Positions 1 to 8,135 are shown, counted from the first letter of the stretch. The stretch is 36,135 bases of DNA from Kiritimatiellia bacterium (GCA_024405255.1 JAKSOY010000015.1:1-36135), one strand, 5' to 3'. Made by a program: numbers and translations. Notes: a model not told the origin generated them from the letters alone.

Positions 1-1600
1 CCGGAACCGGTATCATCGGAAGCTTCTTCAGGGAGATCGTCTGCTGGAGCCCCGCGCTGATTCGCTGCAACCACTTGGTTCCGTCCGGGCTCATCAGATA
101 ACCCAGCAGATAATAGGACCATTCCCTGTCCTTCGGCTTGCAGACAATCAGGTTCCCATCGACGACACAGGGGGTGGTGTCTTCGATCACGGCCATTTTG
201 CAGGGGTTTCCCAAACGGGACAGAATAAGATCGCCATACTCGGCGAACTGACCCTTGCACTCCGACGGAACCCCCCGAAGGAACTGCCGCTCGTTGAGTC
301 CAATGACCCCGTCTTCGATGTCGCCGGACGTCAGATAACGCGCGGCGATTTTCCCTCCTCCGTCCAAGTGCAACTCGCGAAGCCGATCCTTCGGGAGCGA
401 CGTGCCGCGGAAGACACGGGAAACGCAGTCCCCGAACGGACGCTTGCCTTCGTAGGACAACGGCGCCGCAAGATGCACGGTCGGATCAAGATCGGCGTCT
501 TCGTATGTCAGCAGGTAATTCCAGTCCTTGGTGACGATGTCCTCGTAGTTCCACACCTTCTCAAGATCCTTGGCGATCTGCTGGAAGTCAATCGACTCCG
601 GGTCGCCGTTATAGGAACCCTGTCCCGCCGCGTCATAGAGTTTGACGCAAGAGCTGTCGCGGGCAAATGTCACAACCGCGACGGACACCGACGTGCCCGG
701 ATAAGCCCCGCCTGGGAACGCAATTACGCTCTCAATCATCCGGCGGGAAAGAAAATAGCGGCGATACGCGGCGTTTTGCGCTCCGCTCAACGCAGCACGC
801 GGCATCACGACCACGGCGCGACCGCCCGACTTCATCGCAGCAACCGCACGCGCGGCAAACAGCCAATCCGCAGAACCCAAGGCGATCTGCGGAAAGTCGG
901 GAAACACTCCGCAAAGCGACTTTCGCACGTTGGCAAAATCGATTCCGCGCACATTCAGTCCGAACGGCGCATCACAGTGCACCTTGTCGTATTTCGCCCG
1001 AATGTGCCGCGGATCGAAACAATCCTCGACATGGACTTTCCCGCCCGTCCCGCGAACGAGGGAAAGGATCGACGCATACCCCGCAAGCGACCGATTGAAT
1101 TCAATGCCCGAAAGATTGATAGCCGCATCCTGACCATTCAAGCTCAACATCTCATGCCAGGCCGTCGTCATGAAGAATCCCGCGCCCGAACAGATGTCCA
1201 GACATGACTCCCCACCTTTCAGTTGCAGCAAAAGCATCGACAGAGTGTCAAAACGATGAGCCGGCTTCGTCCTCTCTTCAAGCGCTTTCAGATAGTTGCA
1301 CTCAAACAAATCAACCAAGTCATCCTCGGAATACTTGCCGATGAACTCATAGTACTCGCCCCAATGTCCGCCGATTGCTTCTTCGATAAATTGCGCAGGC
1401 CCCTCTTCGATTCCAATCGACAGCAGCAAGGATCTAAGATTGGTCACATCAGTGGCCACTCCTTGATGCCGAGCAATCAGACAAAGAACAGCCGCACCAC
1501 ACATCTCGCCCAAAAGCGACTCTGTGGAATACTTGCGTTCAATGCGGTGCAAAACAAGAGCAATCGCATCAATAATCTCATCATTCCTGCCATTTGTCAT
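1..1600 (-). CDS. N6-adenine DNA methyltransferase with fused half specificity domain (3' end beyond window)
   Basis: The minus frame is open from ATG 1600 to the window edge (about 533 codons, no stop). The N-terminus is helical. A SAM-binding motif I (LDICSGAGFF) lies near residue 134 and the catalytic motif IV region (HCDAPFGLN) near residue 207. This is the HsdM/type I N6-adenine methylase fold, with DAPF in place of the usual NPPF. From about residue 395 the protein resembles one HsdS half: a DILLSR-like stretch (GDLILSRLGNP) and a terminal ISLKKLPMIPVP-like signature. It is therefore probably a self-contained methyltransferase and target-recognition protein (type IIG/BcgI-like or solitary) that methylates adenine in a specific DNA site. 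No nuclease is visible here; one could lie past the left edge. It follows an Rlo-type ATPase operon, a classic restriction-linked setting. It has its own promoter touching the start codon and no Shine-Dalgarno. Confidence 0.85.
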   Translation of the reverse strand, partial: MTNGRNDEIIDAIALVLHRIERKYSTESLLGEMCGAAVLCLIARHQGVATDVTNLRSLLLSIGIEEGPAQFIEEAIGGHWGEYYEFIGKYSEDDLVDLFECNYLKALEERTKPAHRFDTLSMLLLQLKGGESCLDICSGAGFFMTTAWHEMLSLNGQDAAINLSGIEFNRSLAGYASILSLVRGTGGKVHVEDCFDPRHIRAKYDKVHCDAPFGLNVRGIDFANVRKSLCGVFPDFPQIALGSADWLFAARAVAAMKSGGRAVVVMPRAALSGAQNAAYRRYFLSRRMIESVIAFPGGAYPGTSVSVAVVTFARDSSCVKLYDAAGQGSYNGDPESIDFQQIAKDLEKVWNYEDIVTKDWNYLLTYEDADLDPTVHLAAPLSYEGKRPFGDCVSRVFRGTSLPKDRLRELHLDGGGKIAARYLTSGDIEDGVIGLNERQFLRGVPSECKGQFAEYGDLILSRLGNPCKMAVIEDTTPCVVDGNLIVCKPKDREWSYYLLGYLMSPDGTKWLQRISAGLQQTISLKKLPMIPVP

Positions 1601-1607
1601 GCACAAG

Positions 1608-1636
1608 AGTATAGCATATTTACCTCACAGAAGCAA
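1608..1636 (-). promoter_or_regulatory. Promoter of the methyltransferase, start-adjacent
   Basis: On the minus strand, TTGCTT (1631-1636) is followed after 17 nt by TATACT (1608-1613). Only 7 nt separate the -10 box from the ATG at 1600, so transcription would begin at or within a base or two of the start codon. No Shine-Dalgarno sequence fits. A leaderless mRNA is the simplest reading. Confidence 0.6.
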
Positions 1637-1746
1637 CGGTATCAATCAACCTATTTTATTGGTAATTCAATACCAATCACAAAGACCAATCGTAGATTCA
1701 ATCAACGCCGCTGGGCTTCATTTTAAGCTGGGCGATGACACTCTTT

Positions 1747-2322
1747 TCATCTGGCCTTCCACGCACTTATCGACTGCTTCAAGTCCGACATCTGCTTCGC
1801 AAAGGTCTGCCAGGCCGGATTTTCGGCAATTGCCTCGGGCGGCGAATCTGGATACCAGGACAGCAATATCTTGGCCGCTTCCTTTGCGCTCTTACTCGAT
1901 TTCGTGGCTGTTCGCTTATAGTCCGTATTCTCGTCGGGCGAGGTCGTCGAAGCGCCGTCGCGTGACAATTCAACCCAAGTCTGGATATTTCGCCTTGGAA
2001 TCACTACGGCAAACAAGTCCCCGTAAAGGGCCGACATGGGCAAACGAGACCTTGCGTCCGTCAACGAATCCTCATCTGCATCAATTACCGCGACTAGAAG
2101 AACCTTGTGCCGGGCACATCGGCTTTCCCACGAAGCGAACTCAGTCCCCGTAAGTCGCTCAATGACATCGTCACGATTTCCACCCTGACGCTCCTGCGAC
2201 GCGACATACGCGGTAATATGCCACTTCAGGTCATCAACACCGAACTTAGAAAGACAGGAATAAACAAACGCCTTATGCGCCGCATCCTCACAAACAAGCA
2301 CGACATCCTTTGATCCCGCCAT
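1747..2322 (-). CDS. Small TOPRIM-like protein paired with upstream ATPase
   Basis: A protein of 191 aa. The chosen start is ATG 2322, preceded by a good GGGAGGT site; an in-frame ATG further upstream (2388) lies inside the ATPase gene and is unlikely. The sequence shows a TOPRIM-like layout: a first strand ending in an acidic pair (VLVCED, residues 7-13), a central strand VAVIDADED with the DxD pair, and then IPRRNIQTWVEL, which resembles in position the CFELWLYL motif of RloB. Proteins of this type act with OLD/RecF-like ATPases as the nuclease half of two-protein defence systems. It starts one base after the ATPase stop, so the two are translationally coupled. The exact Pfam family was not recognised; the nuclease role is inferred from the motif layout and the partner gene. 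Confidence 0.6.
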   Translation of the reverse strand: MAGSKDVVLVCEDAAHKAFVYSCLSKFGVDDLKWHITAYVASQERQGGNRDDVIERLTGTEFASWESRCARHKVLLVAVIDADEDSLTDARSRLPMSALYGDLFAVVIPRRNIQTWVELSRDGASTTSPDENTDYKRTATKSSKSAKEAAKILLSWYPDSPPEAIAENPAWQTFAKQMSDLKQSISAWKAR

Positions 2323-2323
2323 G

Positions 2324-3475
2324 TCAGACCTCCCATCCGCGCTTGAAGATTTCCGAGTTCGAAAGTCCCGGATTGCCCGCAAGGACATCCTTGAACGGCT
2401 TCACCCGCGTTGCCGATCCATCAACCTTCTCACGCCGAGAGAAATAGATTCCGCTTTCACCAGAAACGTGGTTGAAAATCTCCGCATTGTGCGACGAGAC
2501 AAGCACCTGGGCCTCCGCATCGCCGTTGAAGAGCGTCTCGACAATCGGATTGATCTCGTTGATCGCCAAAAAGTTATCCGGCTCATCAATGCAGAACAAG
2601 CTCGCCTTGTTCATGCCGAAATGGATGGCCGCATAGAGAGCGACCAGCAGGCGCTGACCTTCAGACAATTCGCCCAAAGTGTACTCGTTGTCATCCTTTG
2701 CGCCGAACTGAAGCTTGATCTCCATCGCCGAATCGCCGATCGGATTCAGACGAATGCCCTGCAGCCCGTCAACGGCATGACGAATCTCCTGCAAAAACAT
2801 CTCGTACCGTCGATCTGAAATCGTCTGCTTGAGATAGCGGAACCAAGACGCGAAATTCGAGAAGTCACGGAGCAGAAATTGGTTCTCCTTGCCAGCCACC
2901 CCCGAGACATTCCAGGGATTGGGGCTGAGCACGACAATGTTTCTCATCCAATCACGGAATTTGATCAACTTCGCGTTCTCGATCCGATCTGTGACTGAAG
3001 GTATGAACGAGCGCGACCAGTCCGCGCCGAACTGCACCTTCTCTACGTATGTCGCGTTGTCGAAAAGATGAACGATCGAATCCGCGTAAAGGAACAAGGG
3101 GTGCCCGTCAAAGGACAGTTCCTCCTTGCAGATTCGCGGCAACCCGCCTTTCGTCTTGTCGTCAAGCGTCAGCCTATAGAGGTACTCGCCGCCATTATCT
3201 TCAACGACCAGCTCAAAATGCTGCGACTTCTCCGCCGACACATTTGATTTTTTCCAACGCGTATAGGTCTCGCCCAAAAAGTGAAGGCCGTCCGGTTGTG
3301 TCTCGGACACGATCGACGCGCCCCTACCGACAATATCCCTCAGGAGTTCCAGAATTTCAAAGAATGTCGACTTGCCTGCGCCATTCGCACCGGCAACCAG
3401 CATTGTGTCGGAGTCAAGTGCGATCTCGCTATTCACAAAACACTTGTAATTATCAACATAGACCTTCTTCAACAT
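2324..3475 (-). CDS. RecF/OLD-like AAA ATPase (second ATPase of the operon)
   Basis: A protein of 383 aa, starting at ATG 3475. A near-perfect AGGAGGTGA site overlaps the last codons and stop of the upstream RloB gene; the longer frame starting at 3544 runs into RloB and was discarded. It has the ABC/SMC-like ATPase signatures: Walker A GANGAGKST (29-37), an LSEGQR signature, Walker B FCIDEPDN and an SSHN switch histidine. No TOPRIM domain is fused at its C-terminus; that function appears to be supplied by the next gene, which starts one base after this stop. Such split ATPase plus TOPRIM pairs resemble OLD/Gabija-like anti-phage modules. Function in phage defence is inferred from family and context. 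Confidence 0.8.
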   Translation of the reverse strand: MLKKVYVDNYKCFVNSEIALDSDTMLVAGANGAGKSTFFEILELLRDIVGRGASIVSETQPDGLHFLGETYTRWKKSNVSAEKSQHFELVVEDNGGEYLYRLTLDDKTKGGLPRICKEELSFDGHPLFLYADSIVHLFDNATYVEKVQFGADWSRSFIPSVTDRIENAKLIKFRDWMRNIVVLSPNPWNVSGVAGKENQFLLRDFSNFASWFRYLKQTISDRRYEMFLQEIRHAVDGLQGIRLNPIGDSAMEIKLQFGAKDDNEYTLGELSEGQRLLVALYAAIHFGMNKASLFCIDEPDNFLAINEINPIVETLFNGDAEAQVLVSSHNAEIFNHVSGESGIYFSRREKVDGSATRVKPFKDVLAGNPGLSNSEIFKRGWEV

Positions 3476-3479
3476 TTCT

Positions 3480-4391
3480 TCACCTCCTGTTCTCCTCGCA
3501 ATAATCCAACACCTCAGCGACAAGATCGCCGACATTTGTGCCAAGTTTCTTCAAGAGCGCAGGCATCTTGGTCGTCAAGCCCTTGGCATTCCTGATGGCA
3601 CATCGCAGATTCTTCTTGTAGTGTCTGTTGAAATCTCGTTCCTGGATACTTTTAGCATGACCGCACTTCTTCTTAACAAGCCGAGCCATATAGGTGGCAC
3701 CATGTTGTTTCGAGTTTGCCAACATACATCGCTTTTCGACGTCACTTGCCTTCTGCGCAACATCCACCTTGTGAAGGTAGAGCCAAAGTTCAAAACAAGG
3801 ATTGGAGATGCAGAACCTAAAACCGTTCTGCGCACACTCATTACAAATCGCGAGAAGTTGTTTCGGATCAGTATGGGTCAACCGATCTCGGTCAATGACC
3901 ATTCCGAAGAAGTCATCAGGATGGACCTTGCCTTCGACGGTTCCGAAACTATGCACGTGATTGACGACGTCATACCGAATTTGAAGCGCCTCCAGATCTC
4001 GCTTGAATTCCGCCAATTCCTTCTGCGTCACCCGAACCGGATCGAAATAATGATCAAGGCGCTTGCCATACTTCTTCTTAAATTTCGTCGAGAAAGTCCT
4101 GAGCTCGATTTTAGGCTTGCGTATTTCAGCACATTGAAGAAGAAGATCATACACCTGCGCTGGCGAGCACAAGCCGGAATGGCATGGGGTCTGAACATTG
4201 ATCACCAACCGGGACAATGGGTTGGCACTCTGCAAATAGGCATTTAGACGAGTAAAGTAGTCGTATTCCGTACAGTCCCCCTCAACCGACAGGAAATAGA
4301 TGACATTTGGGTGAATCTTATCCTTCTCACTGTCGTACGGGCGCTCAAGTGCGGAAGTGGCAACGCGATAATGTGATTCAACGCCACTCAT
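3480..4391 (-). CDS. rloB: RloB/AbiLii-like TOPRIM-fold protein
   Basis: A protein of 303 aa. RloB-family features are visible: an N-terminal strand with acidic residues (FLSVEGDCTEYDYF, E37 and E42), a middle strand with DRD (FFGMVIDRDR), and the hallmark ISNPCFELWLYLHK. These give a TOPRIM-like metal site. The first four bases overlap the RloA stop (ATGA), so the pair is coupled. RloA/RloB were named for their location inside type I restriction loci, and AbiLi/AbiLii is the related abortive-infection pair; the adjacent DNA methyltransferase matches that setting. Its 3' end carries the ribosome-binding site of the second ATPase. The likely role is the effector nuclease of the pair. The family call is strong; the biochemical activity is inferred. 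Confidence 0.85.
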   Translation of the reverse strand: MSGVESHYRVATSALERPYDSEKDKIHPNVIYFLSVEGDCTEYDYFTRLNAYLQSANPLSRLVINVQTPCHSGLCSPAQVYDLLLQCAEIRKPKIELRTFSTKFKKKYGKRLDHYFDPVRVTQKELAEFKRDLEALQIRYDVVNHVHSFGTVEGKVHPDDFFGMVIDRDRLTHTDPKQLLAICNECAQNGFRFCISNPCFELWLYLHKVDVAQKASDVEKRCMLANSKQHGATYMARLVKKKCGHAKSIQERDFNRHYKKNLRCAIRNAKGLTTKMPALLKKLGTNVGDLVAEVLDYCEENRR

Positions 4392-5743
4392 GCCTCAAGC
4401 TCTCCTAATCGACCAAATATCGGAAGTGCCCCATATCGGCCAAGAAGATAATCCTTTTTGACCTTACTGTCAAATCGAGCGTTAAAACGCGAGAGCGGAT
4501 AAAGATGCGAGACATGATTGTCATCGCGTTCGACAAACCAAATCTCATCCTGGCGAAGCAGATCAAGATCCAGCAACTCGCCATCATGCGTGGTGACGAT
4601 CAATTGGGAGCCGTTGCGATCAGTTTGCTCAAGAAACCGGCGAATGAACTCCGTCGTCGCCTTGGTATGGAGACTGCGGTCAAGTTCGTCCACAAACACA
4701 ATGGCACCGCTCTTCAACACCAACAGCAAGGGCAGCAAGTCGAATAGTCTCCTGGTACCGTCAGATTCCTCTGGACGTTCGAACAAGATTCCCCGCTTGC
4801 CATGCTCAAAAAGTAGTTTTCGAACCCTAATCTTGCCGTCATTGATATCAAAAAAGTTGGTTGTAACATCATTGGAAACAGTTGCCGTCAAATGCCGCTT
4901 CCGATTTTCATCCTCCAAAGCTCGTTGAAAGTCATGCTGTAATTCATCACGAATTGAAGCCGGCAACGCCTTGACCACCTCGTCGTATTTAAGTTCCTTA
5001 AGAATTATCTTCGTAATACCCGTATCAAAAAGGCGCAGATACTCTTCCAAGCGAGCCTGCGAGTCTGCATCGCCATGAAGATATAATCCATTGCCATAGA
5101 CATCATCTGGGGCAATCATCACGAACCGACGGAAAAACATCTTCGCCCTTTGCGCATGAACGACCAGCGAATTACCTTGAGACTGACGGCGATTCAGGTC
5201 GCTTATGGCCAATACCTGCGAATTGTCCCCGCCGGCAAAATCTTTCCTATAAAACGAAAACCACTGCGGATCTATGTCAGACGCCGTCAAATCGGTCTCA
5301 AAGCGAACCCCTCCCTTTTCTGTCTCACGATTAAAGATGCAAACGCTCTTTTTCGCGTCATCGCAAAGATAAAGCCATTCAGCCACAATGGAAACTGAAT
5401 TGTAAGAGACGACAAAGCCATAGGAGTAAACACGTCCGTCGACAATAAAATCGAATTGGAACATCCCTTTGTCATTTAACTTGTCACCCAATTTGAACGC
5501 CCGATTGGCACATGAAACATGCCGGACACCTTTTCGGATCACATCAATGGCAAAGCTCATGGCACGAAAGAATGTCGTCTTGCCGCCTGCATTCGCACCG
5601 AAGATAAACGAACTGCGAAGAATGCGTTTGCCAGACACTTCATGGACATGACCCGGATGGCGCGCCACCTTACTGGCCACCATACTGAATTCAACCCGAT
5701 CCCTAATGGATCCGAAGTTTTCCGTTATGAATCGTATCAACAT
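4388..5743 (-). CDS. rloA: RloA/AbiLi-like AAA ATPase
   Basis: A protein of 451 aa, about the usual RloA length. Walker A GANAGGKTT is at 49-57, an ESDGTRRLFDLLP signature precedes Walker B IVFVDELDRSLH, and a VTTHD switch is followed by a DEIWFVERD segment typical of this AAA_15/AAA_21 group. These ATPases sense or regulate the partner RloB nuclease in abortive-infection or restriction-linked defence loci. It is the first gene of a four-gene operon (RloA, RloB, ATPase, TOPRIM-like) in which every junction overlaps or is separated by four bases or fewer. A promoter lies about 32 nt upstream. The base composition is lower in GC than that of the core genes further right, consistent with horizontal transfer. 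Confidence 0.88.
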   Translation of the reverse strand: MLIRFITENFGSIRDRVEFSMVASKVARHPGHVHEVSGKRILRSSFIFGANAGGKTTFFRAMSFAIDVIRKGVRHVSCANRAFKLGDKLNDKGMFQFDFIVDGRVYSYGFVVSYNSVSIVAEWLYLCDDAKKSVCIFNRETEKGGVRFETDLTASDIDPQWFSFYRKDFAGGDNSQVLAISDLNRRQSQGNSLVVHAQRAKMFFRRFVMIAPDDVYGNGLYLHGDADSQARLEEYLRLFDTGITKIILKELKYDEVVKALPASIRDELQHDFQRALEDENRKRHLTATVSNDVTTNFFDINDGKIRVRKLLFEHGKRGILFERPEESDGTRRLFDLLPLLLVLKSGAIVFVDELDRSLHTKATTEFIRRFLEQTDRNGSQLIVTTHDGELLDLDLLRQDEIWFVERDDNHVSHLYPLSRFNARFDSKVKKDYLLGRYGALPIFGRLGELEA

Positions 5744-5775
5744 ATCATTTCGCCTTGATTCTCAAAGACAGAGAG

Positions 5776-5805
5776 ATTATATCATAACAAGAGAGGGATT
5801 ATCAA
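5776..5805 (-). promoter_or_regulatory. Promoter of the RloA operon
   Basis: On the minus strand, TTGATA (5800-5805) is followed after 18 nt by TATAAT (5776-5781), giving a leader of roughly 25 nt before ATG 5743. The stretch 5806-6004 has no gene that I can support. Confidence 0.6.
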
Positions 5806-6004
5806 ATGCAATTTTCACATGATGTGATTTTCCCACATCTACGCCTTCTTATTCAGCGCGGCGAAAGTCGCCCTCCAATTCTCTCCGTGCCACCGTGCCT
5901 CCGCGTACTCCGTGTTTATACGCCACAGGCCAGAGGCTGGAACAAGAGGAAAGCGTGGTAAATTATTCAGATTCACCCGTGTACGATCAGTGAATCAAGC
6001 ACTC

Positions 6005-6754
6005 TCATTTTCCCGTGATCGTTTCCGCATGCGGGTGTTCGAGATGTTGTTGATAATTGGCCAAGGCCGCAGCGTTGTAGGTATTGGCGTAGCAGTAATG
6101 GCAGAGGTACGGGCAGGTATTGTATTCGCCGATGTCTTTCGAGAGGATGCAGCCACTCGCCTCGCGTTGGCCTTTGTCCTTTCGGTAATCGCCGGGCTCC
6201 CAACGATCAGGGATCCCGAGGAGCGGTTCGCCCGGGACAAGTCGCGCACCTATGAACTTCATCAGCTCGGCATCGTGCGGGAGACACTTGACGATCAATC
6301 GATCGTCGATGCAGCGGTTATGCTCGATGCCGGGCAGGTCTGCGAGTTCACCGCACGTGTCTGCCGCCATGTCCCATTCCTTCATCATCACCGTGAGGCC
6401 CTCGGCGACTTCAAGCATTTCCTCTCGCGTAAACTCGCGTGCAGCAATGCCGCCTCGCTTGAGGTTCTTCGCCACTTTCGCGTAGGCGTTGATGTCGATG
6501 AAGCTGAAGATCAGGCGCGACGTGTAAGGGGCGATTTGATCGCCGATGCGCCGGATGCGCTCTAGCAGAATCTTCGGCGTCAGGGTGTCCGTGTGGATGA
6601 GCGGATCGAACCGCCAGACGATGCGTTCGCGCGCGTGATGACTGATGTGCTTTGAAAGCTCGATGAACGTGTTGACACGGTTCGCGAGCGACGGAACATT
6701 CGGTTCGATCCTTTTCATAGTACACTTGAACACAAACACCAAACCAAATTCCAT
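6005..6754 (-). CDS. DUF1848 family protein, 5'-truncated
   Basis: A protein of 249 aa matching the middle and C-terminal parts of DUF1848: the EPNVP...FIELSKHI block, RIVWRFDPL, FSFIDINAY, a CIDDRLI block, and the C-terminal DIGEYNTCPYLCHYCYAN with a CxxxCxxC cluster like that of radical-SAM iron-sulfur proteins. Full-length members start with a SASRRTDIPAF-like segment about 80-90 residues earlier. Here homology begins only just before EPNVP, and the preceding codons run into a palindromic intergenic region. The gene is therefore probably a 5' deletion remnant; ATG 6754 and ATG 6718 are both weak starts. The function of the family is unknown. It is divergent from the neighbouring ATPase gene. 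Confidence 0.7.
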   Translation of the reverse strand: MEFGLVFVFKCTMKRIEPNVPSLANRVNTFIELSKHISHHARERIVWRFDPLIHTDTLTPKILLERIRRIGDQIAPYTSRLIFSFIDINAYAKVAKNLKRGGIAAREFTREEMLEVAEGLTVMMKEWDMAADTCGELADLPGIEHNRCIDDRLIVKCLPHDAELMKFIGARLVPGEPLLGIPDRWEPGDYRKDKGQREASGCILSKDIGEYNTCPYLCHYCYANTYNAAALANYQQHLEHPHAETITGK

Positions 6755-6797
6755 TCAGGAACGGTAATTACCATTCCTTAATTGACTTTGGTTTGGT
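6738..6797. repeat. Nested inverted repeats in the divergent intergenic region
   Basis: An outer 11-bp inverted repeat pairs ACCAAACCAAA (6738-6748) with TTTGGTTTGGT (6787-6797), with no mismatch. Inside it lies a 20-bp palindrome with one mismatched pair (6758-6777, centre GGTAATTACC). The array sits between the truncated DUF1848 gene and the promoter of the AAA_14 ATPase gene. It could be an operator or the trace of a small mobile element. Confidence 0.6.
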
Positions 6798-6799
6798 AA

Positions 6800-6828
6800 T
6801 TGCTTCGCCAACGCGAATATGATATAAT
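6800..6828 (+). promoter_or_regulatory. Promoter of the AAA_14/DUF4143 ATPase, start-adjacent
   Basis: TTGCTT (6800-6805) is followed after 17 nt by TATAAT (6823-6828), and only 9 nt separate the -10 box from ATG 6838. No Shine-Dalgarno sequence is present. The -35 box and spacer match those of the methyltransferase promoter at 1608-1636, which also abuts its start codon. Confidence 0.65.
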
Positions 6829-6837
6829 CCTTTCGCT

Positions 6838-8040
6838 ATGCGGATCAAAAGAATCTATAACGAACTAGCCCGTTACCATCTTGAAAACGATCGTCAGATG
6901 CTGTTCTTCTCCGGGCCGCGTCAAGTCGGCAAGACAACACTCTGCGAAGAATTTCAGGATGTCTACTACAATTGGGACAACCTTTCCGCACGTACCCTGA
7001 TACTCAAGGGCGAAGATGCGGTTGCCGAAGACATTGGCCTGGCCGCCCCGCAGACGCGATTACCAGTTGTTGCGTTCGACGAACTCCATCATTTCTCTAA
7101 ATGGAAACAGTTTCTCAAAGGATTCTTTGATCTCTACGGACAAAAGGCACGGGTATTTGTCACGGGTAGCGCCCGACTGGATGTGTACAAGAAGGTCGGC
7201 GACAGTCTGATGGGCCGTTACTATCCCTATCGAATGCATCCGTTCTCGGTTGGCGAGCTGATTCGAACAACTCTCCCCACGGAAGACGTGGTGCATGAAC
7301 TCGCCCAGCTGCCGGAAAACGACTGGAATCGGCTCTACGAATATGGTGGCTTTCCAGAACCTTTCTGTAAGGCAGATAAACTGCAATTGAGACGTTGGCA
7401 ACGACTTCGTTTTGAGCAGTTGATGCGCGGAGATGTCCCCAAAGATACGGAAATTCGCGGCCTCGACCAGCTTGAGGCAATGGCTCGTATCCTCTCGCAA
7501 CGTTCCGGCGAGATGCTGGTCTACTCCTCGTTGGGAGCGGAGGTCCACGTCAATGAGGTCACCATCCGCAGTTGGGTGAGCATCTTGCAAAGTTTCTTCT
7601 TTGGTTTTCGAGTCACACCGTGGAGTAAGGATATCGCCAATTCGCTGAGAAAGACCCCGAAATGGTATTTGCGCGATTGGTCTGGAATTTCCGATCGGGG
7701 CAAACGCCATGAAACGATGCTCGCCTGCCATCTATTGAAATCAGTTGATTTCTGGACAGACCTCGGGCTCGGCGAGTACGCACTGCACTATATTCGGACA
7801 AAACAGAAAAAAGAAGTCGACTTCCTCGTCAGCAAGGACGGGCTCCCCTGGATGTTGATCGAATGTAAGAGCCAAAATCGAAAGTTGTCTCCAGTGTTGA
7901 AGGAGTTTCAGTCGAAATTGAATGTTCCATACGCCCTTCAGGTCGTATTTGACGCTCAGTATGAGCGGATTGATTGCTTCGCCTACCCACATGAGGCGGT
8001 CATCGTCCCCGCACGATCCTTCCTCACACAACTCATTTGA
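6838..8040 (+). CDS. AAA_14 ATPase with C-terminal DUF4143 nuclease-like domain
   Basis: A protein of 400 aa. Its N-terminal P-loop domain has Walker A GPRQVGKTT (26-34), Walker B VVAFDELHH and a sensor segment FVTGSARLD. The C-terminal DUF4143 region ends with a PD-(D/E)XK-like arrangement (KKEVDFLV ... MLIECKS). This is a very widespread accessory family of unknown cellular role, often exchanged horizontally and frequent in gut bacteria. It stands alone as a transcript, and the start is fixed by the Walker A position and the absence of a closer ATG. The mRNA appears leaderless. A region of nested palindromes upstream could serve autoregulation. Confidence 0.87.
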   Translation: MRIKRIYNELARYHLENDRQMLFFSGPRQVGKTTLCEEFQDVYYNWDNLSARTLILKGEDAVAEDIGLAAPQTRLPVVAFDELHHFSKWKQFLKGFFDLYGQKARVFVTGSARLDVYKKVGDSLMGRYYPYRMHPFSVGELIRTTLPTEDVVHELAQLPENDWNRLYEYGGFPEPFCKADKLQLRRWQRLRFEQLMRGDVPKDTEIRGLDQLEAMARILSQRSGEMLVYSSLGAEVHVNEVTIRSWVSILQSFFFGFRVTPWSKDIANSLRKTPKWYLRDWSGISDRGKRHETMLACHLLKSVDFWTDLGLGEYALHYIRTKQKKEVDFLVSKDGLPWMLIECKSQNRKLSPVLKEFQSKLNVPYALQVVFDAQYERIDCFAYPHEAVIVPARSFLTQLI

Positions 8041-8079
8041 CAAGAAACCCGTGAGCGTTACGTTGTTCGAAATTATCTC

Positions 8080-8108
8080 CTGCCTAAAACAGTAAAAAAT
8101 GGTATAAT
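8080..8108 (+). promoter_or_regulatory. Promoter of the coiled-coil protein gene
   Basis: CTGCCT (8080-8085) is followed after 17 nt by TATAAT (8103-8108). Downstream, a GAAAGGACG ribosome-binding site precedes ATG 8136. Unlike the ATPase promoter at 6800-6828, this one leaves a normal leader of about 20 nt. Confidence 0.55.
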
Positions 8109-8135
8109 CCTTCTCTTCTGAAAGGACGAGAAGAC

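Noticed and set aside
4388..5743. RloA read as an ABC transporter ATPase
   Set aside because: There is no permease partner, and the insertion between Walker A and the signature and the C-terminal DEIWFVERD segment fit the RloA/AAA_15 group.
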